Shown: in pieces, positions 58,189 through 64,000 of the stretch
Layout of the letters: every line of letters starts with the position of its first letter
Numbering within the stretch: the first letter of the stretch is position 1
NCBI GenBank assembly: GCA_963725085.1
Contig: CAVRXM010000005.1
Span: 806,001-870,000 of the forward strand
Length of the DNA: 64,000 nucleotides
Direction: 5' to 3'
Origin: VRUE01 sp963725085
GTDB taxonomy: Bacteria; Actinomycetota; Thermoleophilia; Solirubrobacterales; 70-9
Notes under the pieces: model-generated
What the model was told of the DNA's origin: nothing
The model's database searches: none
The model's input: only the letters and a program-made list of their open reading frames with translations
Made by a program: the position numbers and the translations under genes

Positions 58189-59391
58189 TCAGTTCTCTCT
58201 CCCACCCCAAAAGGAGGTCAGGACACGCAGCGAGTTGCCCGAGCAGATCAGCTCGCCGTCCTCCTCGCCGTAGCGCTCGCGCACCGCCCGCTCGAGAGCC
58301 GCCATGTCCCGCATGTCCTCGAAGCCGGCGAGCGTCGGCTTAATAAACCCATCGAGGTCGGAGCCAATCGCCGTGTGCCGGTGTGAGCCGGTCACCTCGC
58401 GGATCCGATCGACATGGCGACAGAGGACCTCGAACGATTGCTCGAATTGCCGGCCCTTTCCGACTCTGAGTCCCAAACGGCGAGAATCGGGACCGCGGAG
58501 CCCGTCGTTCAGCTGATGCTGGGCAAAGATCAATCCGACCACCCCGTTCCGCTGGGCGATCCTTCGAAGCGTCTCCGCCTGGAGCATGTATTCCTGATCC
58601 CCAAAGCGGTACCCCGCGTGGGTGGCCAGCACCGGCACCGACCTGTCAGGGTCGAGGCGGTCGAGCAAGGCAAAGGTGTCCTCCAGCGAACGCTCACTCA
58701 TGTGTGAAACGTCGACAAGGACGCGCTCCCTCACCATTGCCTCGATCGCCGCTCGCCCGAGATTCGTAAGCCCCTTCTCCGGCTGCGGCAGCCAGTGGCG
58801 GTACTCCGCGTCGGTCATGAAAGGCAGGGCCGGGGCGTCAGTTGCCACTTCCCGCCAGATCAGATGCGCCAGGGTGATGTACGCCACACCCAGCCCGGCG
58901 AGCCGGTCTACCGCTGCTTCGACCTCCCTCGGCTCCGATCCCAGATGGAAGCCGCCCTCGATGCAATGAACGAGTGCAAGCTTGCCGGCACGTTGGGCGG
59001 CGGCCAACTCGCGCCGATTGTGCGCGATAAGGGCGTCATCGCCGTGCCGAGCTGCGATGTGGCTCTCGACCACCTCGAGCTGGTTCTCGATCGATTCGAG
59101 GTAGCCGGAGCGGGGTTGCGCCCCGTCCACAACGTCGATCTCGTCGAAGAACGAATAGACGACGGACAGCGCGACGCCCACGCCCCCCGCGCGCATGTAT
59201 CTCATTCGCACACGGGGGCCGGAAAAGAGCGAGCGGTAGTTGGCGAAGAGACTTGCAAGGCCGACGAGGAGCGCCCGCAGCCAATCTCGCAGGCGCCGGC
59301 GCTCCTTGCTCGAGAGGAGAAGCCGCAGGAGCCTCACTCGCGGCTGAGGAACGAGATGCATCGGATAGTGCGCGTGCAGGTCGACGATCAC
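58189..59391 (-). CDS. Renal-dipeptidase-like (peptidase M19) protein
   Basis: 400 residues of the amidohydrolase-fold membrane dipeptidase family. Metal-site motifs: IVDLHAHYPMH near the N terminus (D-x-H pattern), ALVHCIEGGFHLG (Glu ligand region, about 145), VLVDVSHMSERS (His, about 240), VLATHAGYR (His, about 270) and TAIGSDLDGFIKP (Asp, about 350). M19 enzymes cleave dipeptides with a C-terminal L- or D-residue and sometimes beta-lactams. Here the family helix near residues 45-70 (LRALLVGLASLFANYR) is inserted early and may touch the membrane. GTG 59391 starts directly at the first motif, so the true start may be slightly different. The gene lies between a C1 peptidase and a Vps62 gene, all one direction. 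Confidence 0.88.
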   Translation of the reverse strand: MIVDLHAHYPMHLVPQPRVRLLRLLLSSKERRRLRDWLRALLVGLASLFANYRSLFSGPRVRMRYMRAGGVGVALSVVYSFFDEIDVVDGAQPRSGYLESIENQLEVVESHIAARHGDDALIAHNRRELAAAQRAGKLALVHCIEGGFHLGSEPREVEAAVDRLAGLGVAYITLAHLIWREVATDAPALPFMTDAEYRHWLPQPEKGLTNLGRAAIEAMVRERVLVDVSHMSERSLEDTFALLDRLDPDRSVPVLATHAGYRFGDQEYMLQAETLRRIAQRNGVVGLIFAQHQLNDGLRGPDSRRLGLRVGKGRQFEQSFEVLCRHVDRIREVTGSHRHTAIGSDLDGFIKPTLAGFEDMRDMAALERAVRERYGEEDGELICSGNSLRVLTSFWGGREN

Positions 59392-59445
59392 GGGCGCGCG
59401 TCGAATCTACACCCAGCCACGATCCCTCCAGCCGCGGCTCTCTCC

Positions 59446-60210
59446 TTACTCGACCCCTCGAATCGTCCAGAAGTCCCCCGACAGGCTGGGTTGGAGAAGG
59501 TATGGGTAGGGCAGCGTGAAGTAACCGTTCATGCCCCAGCCCGTGCCCCAGGAGTTGCGAACGATGAACCACTGTTTCGCCTCGTCGTAGCCGACCGCCA
59601 TGACGGCGTGGCCGCCCAGGAGAGCCTCGTTCGCTTTCGGGATCGGTGCATGGCCCGTTTTGGCCACCTGGGAGCTCTCGAAGCTCTCGTAGACGGAGAA
59701 GCCGAAGACGAACGGGAACCCCGAGGCCAGGCAGCCCTTGAGCTGGCTCAGGGCCTGGGTGAGCCGCAGGTATTGGATCGCCTGGTGCTCTTTGCCCTCG
59801 GAGTAGGCGGGTTTCGGTGGTTTGGCGTCGAATTTTCCGATTTTGTAGGGCCAGGTCGGGTCCTCCCTGCATGCGCCGCGTTTGGCGACAGTCTTGATGC
59901 CGTCGCGAATCTGGGCGCCGCTGTCCGAGTGGACCGTGCCCTCCATCACCCGCTCGTTGTAGTAGATGAACAGCCTCGAAGGTGTGAACGCCTCCTCTTT
60001 CTGCTTCATCTGGTCGAACTCCAGGGCGGCGCCGATCGCGTTCGCGGTGCAGCTGCCGAGCTGTCCCTGGTCGTAGACCGGCGGGCACTTCTTGCGCATG
60101 TCCACCCTTTTTGGAAGTTCCGCGACGGCCTCAACTGGGGCTCCGTACAGCAGATCCCGCCCGTCAGGGAGATCCGGGAGCCATCCATATCCCTTGATCT
60201 TGCGTGGCAT
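59446..60210 (-). CDS. Papain-like (C1) cysteine peptidase
   Basis: 254 residues. Catalytic elements: oxyanion Gln and nucleophile Cys in YDQGQLGSCTANAIGAA (about residue 53), catalytic His in LLGGHAVMAVGYDEAKQW (about 205) and Asn in FIVRNSWGTGWGMNGYF (about 225). The N terminus MPRKIKGYGWLPDLPDGRDL is short, with no signal peptide and no long inhibitory prodomain, typical of bacterial C1A proteins that work in the cytosol or are exported otherwise. ATG 60210 is fixed by AGGAGG eight bases upstream; a longer upstream frame lacks such a signal. First gene of the C1-M19-Vps62 unit. A joint peptide-processing role is possible. Confidence 0.9.
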   Translation of the reverse strand: MPRKIKGYGWLPDLPDGRDLLYGAPVEAVAELPKRVDMRKKCPPVYDQGQLGSCTANAIGAALEFDQMKQKEEAFTPSRLFIYYNERVMEGTVHSDSGAQIRDGIKTVAKRGACREDPTWPYKIGKFDAKPPKPAYSEGKEHQAIQYLRLTQALSQLKGCLASGFPFVFGFSVYESFESSQVAKTGHAPIPKANEALLGGHAVMAVGYDEAKQWFIVRNSWGTGWGMNGYFTLPYPYLLQPSLSGDFWTIRGVE

Positions 60211-60362
60211 CTGACCACCTCCTGAGGTTTGTCCTATGGTGAGCGCCTTCGGTGACCGGCAGTCGGCGCCCCGTCCTAAGCGAGGCTTCCAGCAGCGGTG
60301 CGCCGCTGTCAAGCCGCCATAGGCGTCTGTATGAGTGCACGGCGCCGACCGTCGCGCTCATT

Positions 60363-60746
60363 TCACAAGGCGCGGACGGCCTCAGCAGCTTCTTGCGCCA
60401 GCGGAACGGCTTTCAGGGCTTCCTCTTTGGGCATGTGCGCCGCGTAGATCTGCCCCTTGGCCGCCTCTTCCCTTTGAGCTTGGATGGCGTTCTTCGTCTG
60501 GTCGGTGCCGATCTTTACGCCCAGGTATGCGCCAACGACCGCGCCGACTACGGCTGTTGTCGAACCGGCGACTGTCGCAGCAGTTTGGCTGTCTGCGATC
60601 AACGCCCCGGCGGCGATTCCGGCGATTGCCAGCAGGCCGGCTACCACCGCCACTAGGCCACCAATTTCCCTGACGTGTTGGGACCAGTCCTTACCGGCCG
60701 CCTCCACTTCTTTCAGTTCCTGTGTCTCTCCGATGTTCTCCGGCAT
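60363..60746 (-). CDS. Two-helix Gly-rich membrane protein
   Basis: 127 residues. N terminus acidic and helical (ETQELKEVEAAGKDWSQHV). Two close membrane segments follow: IGGLVAVVAGLLAIAGIAAG and VAGSTTAVVGAVVGAYLGVK, the second with a Gly-zipper pattern (GAVVGAYLG), suggesting tight helix packing or oligomers. The C terminus is charged and helical (NAIQAQREEAAKGQIYAAHM). ATG 60746 has GAGGAGG eight bases upstream. It is monocistronic or the first gene of the minus-strand unit (153 bases before the C1 peptidase). Function unknown. Confidence 0.8.
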   Translation of the reverse strand: MPENIGETQELKEVEAAGKDWSQHVREIGGLVAVVAGLLAIAGIAAGALIADSQTAATVAGSTTAVVGAVVGAYLGVKIGTDQTKNAIQAQREEAAKGQIYAAHMPKEEALKAVPLAQEAAEAVRAL

Positions 60747-60922
60747 CTTGCCTCCTCTTTCGGCAACAGGACCGTTGGGACGTGAATCGCTAGCCGTAGC
60801 AACAATTTGCCTGCAGTGTCAGGGGGCCTCAACAAAAGATGGAGTCCCTGATTGACGGGCATCTCCAGGTCAGTTAGCTTGGATTGAACGGGTCGTTTCA
60901 CCCCCAATTCAGGAGGGACACG

Positions 60923-61183
60923 ATGTTGATCACGGCCCCCGGCTTCGCCTCCGTCGCTGAGATCTGGTACTCGCGCTCTTGTGGCCGCCGAACCCAGTCC
61001 CGGTATTTGATGGTGAGCGACTGGCCGAAGTCAATACAACGTTCTCGAGGCTTCCAGCTCAGCCCTGCGAGCACCTCGTCTATCGCGGCTGGGGGCTGGC
61101 TGGTGGGAGCTTGGCGACGTTCCATCGCGACCTGTGGAACGAGTTGCCAGTCTGGAGGCCGATGCCCTCCGGCACAAAAGTGA
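60923..61183 (+). CDS. Possible small protein with strong ribosome-binding site
   Basis: An 86-codon frame from ATG 60923 with an excellent site (AGGAGGG five bases upstream). It begins MLITAPGFASVAEIWYSRSC, then becomes Arg/Ser-rich (RRSIATCGTSCQSGGRCPPA). From about 60980 another plus frame looks more protein-like (LVYRGWGLAGGSLATFHRDL, WNELPVWRPMPSG), so one frameshift may separate a true N terminus from the rest. No family recognised. The opposite strand is also open here; I could not decide fully. The preceding 176 bases hold nothing else. Confidence 0.35.
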   Translation: MLITAPGFASVAEIWYSRSCGRRTQSRYLMVSDWPKSIQRSRGFQLSPASTSSIAAGGWLVGAWRRSIATCGTSCQSGGRCPPAQK

Positions 61184-61229
61184 CAGCGGGAGAGAACGGT
61201 GCGCGAGGACGCGGGGAGACCTCGGGCTG

Positions 61230-62153
61230 ATGGCGTCCCAGACTCCACCTCTCGCCAAGCCGGACGCTGTTCGCAAGGTCGGTATCGGCTTACGCGAACG
61301 GCTGAGCGAAAGCCTCGACACGGCGGGCAAGGCGCTGGTGGCCATCGCCGGCGCCGGGATCTTCTTCTTCGGTGCCGGTTACTTCGTCGAGTGGCAGCGG
61401 TTCAAGCGCGGCGGTCTGCCTCCGGAGGAGATCCTGCCACTGATCTCAAAGGCGCAAGTAGCCGCCGCCGGCGTTCGTGAGCTGGCAATCTCGATCTTCT
61501 TCGGCGGGCTGGTACTTGCGGTCTTCGGATGGGGGGGCGCCCGTATCGCCCGCTGGGCTACCCGCGAGCCCGACAGCCCCTCCCGGGTCCGCCGCCTGGT
61601 GGCGAATGGGCTTGCTTCGGACGCGCTTGTTCCGTCGGTGGCCATCGGGACGCTGATCCTCTTGTTCGTCCCCTTCGGTTGGGCCGGCGTAATCGTCACG
61701 GCTGCTCTGACCGTCCTTCTCTACTACTCGCTGCGATTGATCGGGAGCTATTTGACCCAGCTGGCCGAGAACGGGAATCCGTCGTTCCCGCTGTGGAGGC
61801 TACTGATTGCCGCCGGCATTGCCGCAATCGTGCTGAGCGGAGCGCGCCAACGTGAGTTCCCGGAAGTGCGTCCTCACGTCCTGGTCGTCTTGACGGACCA
61901 ACGTGAAATCGAGGGCAGTTACGTAGCCAGTGATTCAGACTCGGTCTTGATCCGCTTCCGCAAGCCGCACCAGCAGCCACAGCTGCTGATCGTCAAGCGC
62001 GCCAGCGTCGAGGAACTGGTGCTCGAAAAGGGGACCTACATCTTTCCCGCGGCGAAATCGCTCTTTGGATCGATCTTTCAGGTCGACTTTGCCTGCATCG
62101 CGCCGGAGTGTCGCGCCGGCGATTCGCGCGTCGGGATCTCATCACTGTTCTAA
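61230..62153 (+). CDS. Multi-helix membrane protein, unknown function
   Basis: 307 residues from ATG 61230 (GGGGAG eleven bases upstream; the longer form from 61134 lacks a signal). Membrane segments: ALVAIAGAGIFFFGAGYFVE, ELAISIFFGGLVLAVFGWGG, LVPSVAIGTLILLFVPFGWA with GVIVTAALTVLLYYSLRLIG, and WRLLIAAGIAAIVLSGA. The C-terminal 100 residues are soluble: HVLVVLTDQREIEGSYVASD, then SDSVLIRFRKPHQQPQLLIV and KSLFGSIFQVDFACIAPECR. That end has the look of a small beta-barrel sensor with DQREIEGSYVASDSDSV, recalling ribosome- or RNA-binding Sm-like folds only vaguely. No family assigned. Confidence 0.7.
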   Translation: MASQTPPLAKPDAVRKVGIGLRERLSESLDTAGKALVAIAGAGIFFFGAGYFVEWQRFKRGGLPPEEILPLISKAQVAAAGVRELAISIFFGGLVLAVFGWGGARIARWATREPDSPSRVRRLVANGLASDALVPSVAIGTLILLFVPFGWAGVIVTAALTVLLYYSLRLIGSYLTQLAENGNPSFPLWRLLIAAGIAAIVLSGARQREFPEVRPHVLVVLTDQREIEGSYVASDSDSVLIRFRKPHQQPQLLIVKRASVEELVLEKGTYIFPAAKSLFGSIFQVDFACIAPECRAGDSRVGISSLF

Positions 62154-62284
62154 AGCCCACTGGGCGCATCAAAGGCGCGAGGCATGGCTGCAAATCGATA
62201 GGTCGAATCCGGGGCTCGATTCGTCTCTCGCTACCACCCGCGGATAGTTGAGCAGGGTCGTATCGCCGCCGATTTGACCGGCGC

Positions 62285-62449
62285 TCAGCCGCTTTCATGC
62301 GAGTCATTTGGCTTCGCCAGCCGAGCCTCAAGGCGCTCGAACTCCTCGAGCCACCTCTCGACGATCCGCACGACCGCTTCGACGCCAGCCGCGTACTCGA
62401 CTGCCCGTAGCACAAGCACCCCTGCGCGCTGGGCGATGCCCCGGCACAC
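62285..62449 (-). CDS. Small helical protein following the SARP remnant
   Basis: 54 codons from GTG 62449 to TGA 62285: VCRGIAQRAGVLVLRAVEYA, then AGVEAVVRIVERWLEEFERL and EARLAKPNDSHESG. Strong helical, coiled-coil-like character and good third-position G+C suggest coding. It is in the same frame as the SARP fragment, 25 bases after that stop, so it could also be the natural extension of that protein beyond a nonsense change. No other gene is seen in 62154-62284. Confidence 0.4.
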   Translation of the reverse strand: MCRGIAQRAGVLVLRAVEYAAGVEAVVRIVERWLEEFERLEARLAKPNDSHESG

Positions 62450-62473
62450 GGGCGCATTACTCGCCCGCTGCCG

Positions 62474-62997
62474 TCACTCCGCGGTTACCGCAGCGTCAAA
62501 GTCGTGCAACAGGTCGCGTAGCGTGGACGAGGGTTCGAGGCCGAGCTGGTCGTGCAGCAACCAGCGATAGAGCGTGTACTCCCGCACGGCCTCACAGGGG
62601 TTCTTCTCGGCCATGTGGATCCGGATCAGGAGGCGGTGAGGGCTCTCGCGCAGCGGCTCGCTCGCCACGGCGGCAAGCGCACGTCTGCTGCCTCGCCATA
62701 CCTTTCAAGCCTCATTAAGCGCTCGCCGAGTGTCTCCAGCCCGTGCGGCACGAGCTGGCGAAAGCGCTCTCGCTCGATCAGGAGCCAGTCGTCGTACCAA
62801 TCGGGCAGGATCTCGCCCGCGAAGGCGAGATTGTCTAGGACCGGGATCTCCCCATCGTCGCCGTTCAGCGGGCGTCGTGCCTGATCCTTCGCGTCGTGCA
62901 GGTCTACGCGCACGTTTCCCCGCCAAACTGAGCCTGCTGCGGTGTGCCGTTTAGAGGTCGGAAGTCCCTTCAGCGCCCCGCTTTGCTGGTTGCCGGT
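62474..62997 (-). pseudogene. SARP/BTAD-type regulator fragment, truncated and frameshifted
   Basis: The C-terminal part of an AfsR/SARP-type bacterial transcriptional activation domain. Seen in order: VRVDLHDAKDQARRPLNGDD, DNLAFAGEILPDWYDDWLLI and ERERFRQLVPHGLETLGERL. After a one-base shift near 62670 comes ASEPLRESPHRLLIRIHMAE and LHDQLGLEPSSTLRDLLHDF. BTAD domains sit after an OmpR-like winged helix in SARP activators. Here the frame meets TGA at 62998 and no DNA-binding domain is found upstream, so the regulator has lost its head. It is thus non-functional as a classical SARP. The 270 bases to the right (62998-63275) show no gene. Confidence 0.65.
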
Positions 62998-63275
62998 TCA
63001 GCTGGGTCCCTGGCAACTCGCAGTTGTTGCCGTCCATTACGGTCGGGCATGGCTGGTCCTCCCCGCCCTCACGCCGGCCAACCAAGTGCAGAGGGCTGTC
63101 GTGGAGCGAGGGTGGCTACCTGACTCGATCGTCTCTCGCCGACGCCCACGGAGTCGCGCGGGATGTCGCGAGTTGACCCAGCTATGTGTCCGGCTGAGCT
63201 TGACCGGGGGGCTGGATGCCAAATAGCATCGCCCCGTAGGAACTGCCGAAGCACTGCGCCTGAGGAGGAAACTCC

Positions 63276-63374
63276 ATGGCTGGGGAATTCAGAGCTTATG
63301 GGTATGGGTTGGGCCACCGACCACCTACGCATGGGCTCCGCATTGCGGCTGACGGCTCGGTCTTGAGCCAATGA
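63276..63374 (+). CDS. 32-residue leader protein overlapping the nucleosidase gene
   Basis: ATG 63276 is preceded by GAGGAGG nine bases upstream, one of the best ribosome-binding sites in the window. It reads MAGEFRAYGYGLGHRPPTHG, then LRIAADGSVLSQ, and its TGA overlaps the ATG of the next gene (ATGA at 63371-63374). The next gene has no ribosome-binding site of its own, so its translation probably depends on this small frame. Aromatic/Gly-rich start (YGYGLG) then a short beta-like end. It could be a functional micro-protein or only a coupling leader. No family recognised. Confidence 0.6.
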   Translation: MAGEFRAYGYGLGHRPPTHGLRIAADGSVLSQ

Positions 63375-64000
63375 GCCCAACTATTCCGCCGCCGCATCAT
63401 CCACAGCGCGAAGCGATTGCAACCTATGTGCTGGCGCGGGGAATCGAGTACACGAAGGACGAGGCTGAGGAGGCGGCGCAACCGCGGATTGCGATCGATT
63501 GGCCCGCCGACCTCGCGCCAACTCCCAAGCCTCTCGACTCATCCCCTGGGCCCAGCGACAGACTGCCGACTGCCGATGTCGTGGTCATCACCTGGACGGT
63601 TGATGAGGCCGACGCGCTGGCCGAGGTCTTCACGCCGGGTTTCAACCGCTTGAAGTGGTACCCGTACGCGCACAACTTCGAGCAGCTGCGTGACCAGATC
63701 AGAGCTGGTGCCCCCGCCCGAAACGCGGCACGGCTCGGAAGCTATATGCCGACCCAGGTCGGCTCGAAGTCCGTCCTCTGCGTCAAGAGTGAGCTGCACA
63801 TGAACCAAGACGGCATCTCGAGCAAAACCAATCCGGGCACGGCGACGCTGCCAGTCAAGGAGCTCTTTCGCCAAATCCTCGAGGAGACTGGCTGCACTCA
63901 CCTGCTGACGATCGGTACCGCCGGCGCAACCCACGAAGCCTTCGGGCTCGGCGATGTGGTGATCACCCGCGCAGCCAAATTCCGCTGCGCCCGCGAGTTT
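63371..64000 (+). CDS. Nucleoside phosphorylase-superfamily protein, cut by window end
   Basis: The first 210 residues of a protein of the PNP/UDP-phosphorylase (nucleosidase) superfamily. An N-terminal extension (1-65) precedes ADVVVITWTVDEADALAEVF, then SKSVLCVKSELHMNQDG, LPVKELFRQILEETGCTHLL and the family hallmark TIGTAGATHEAFGLGDVVIT. That last segment forms the phosphate/ribose-binding loop and is followed by the start of the base-binding region. Related stand-alone nucleosidases act on nucleosides, SAH/MTA, or, in some anti-phage systems, on ATP. The active-site end is beyond the window, so the substrate is open. Start ATG 63371 overlaps the leader stop, so translation is coupled. Confidence 0.75.
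   Translation, partial: MSPTIPPPHHPQREAIATYVLARGIEYTKDEAEEAAQPRIAIDWPADLAPTPKPLDSSPGPSDRLPTADVVVITWTVDEADALAEVFTPGFNRLKWYPYAHNFEQLRDQIRAGAPARNAARLGSYMPTQVGSKSVLCVKSELHMNQDGISSKTNPGTATLPVKELFRQILEETGCTHLLTIGTAGATHEAFGLGDVVITRAAKFRCAREF

Noticed and set aside
1..64000. Prophage or integrative element
   Set aside because: No integrase, transposase, terminase, capsid or relaxase motif was seen; the accessory look of 51-64 kb rests only on gene content and two gene remnants.

Overview
The window reads as chromosomal DNA of a high-G+C actinobacterium, most likely of the Thermoleophilia (Solirubrobacterales-like). The support is compositional and family-based: frequent GTG and TTG starts, very large secreted beta-propeller, FG-GAP and fibronectin-like proteins, basic C-terminal tails with a CKKG...GKC pattern, a tandem TetR protein, and a small membrane protein with the segment ALFIALGGTGYAAF that I associate with this class. 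No rRNA, transposase, integrase or CRISPR array was seen.

Layout. 1-8 kb: the N-terminal part of an MMPL/RND transporter, a 14-repeat FG-GAP-like surface protein, a cupin, a small secreted protein, tRNA-like fragments, and a coupled terpenoid pair (YtpB-like synthase plus UppS-like cis-prenyltransferase) followed by a strongly structured non-coding stretch. 8-12.7 kb: a small secreted protein, an MMPL transporter and a small secreted protein, all minus strand. 12.7-39.75 kb: a minus-strand train of secreted proteins. These are NHL/FN3-like propellers (F, E, D), a three-member paralog family with a GGHPD motif (C, B, A), two lipoproteins, a YncE-like propeller and an Ig-like repeat protein. 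Several neighbours overlap by 1-8 nt (F/E, E/C, propeller/Ig-like protein, lipoprotein pair), so much of this looks like one long operon. It diverges from the tandem TetR regulator at 40 kb. A PBP1A-type murein synthase follows.

43.9-51.0 kb (plus strand): a tight six-gene operon encoding a GMC oxidase-alpha/beta hydrolase fusion, an acetoacetate-decarboxylase-family protein, two small membrane proteins, one unknown protein and a patatin-like lipase. It looks like a lipid or sterol-type oxidation and hydrolysis unit. 51-64 kb is more accessory: a TIR-TM protein overlapping a DUF4231 (SLATT-like) membrane protein (possible conflict or defence pair), a broken EEP nuclease, a metallophosphoesterase, DUF5995, a C1 peptidase-M19 dipeptidase-Vps62-like operon, small membrane proteins, a truncated SARP/BTAD regulator, and at the right edge a 32-codon leader gene overlapping a nucleoside-phosphorylase-superfamily gene that runs off the window.

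Quality note. Most genes left of 36 kb carry one or more single-base frameshifts relative to obvious protein continuity, while 36.5-52.5 kb is clean. I read most of these as consensus indel errors of an unpolished assembly, not decay. Affected genes are therefore given as whole CDS with the frame switches described.
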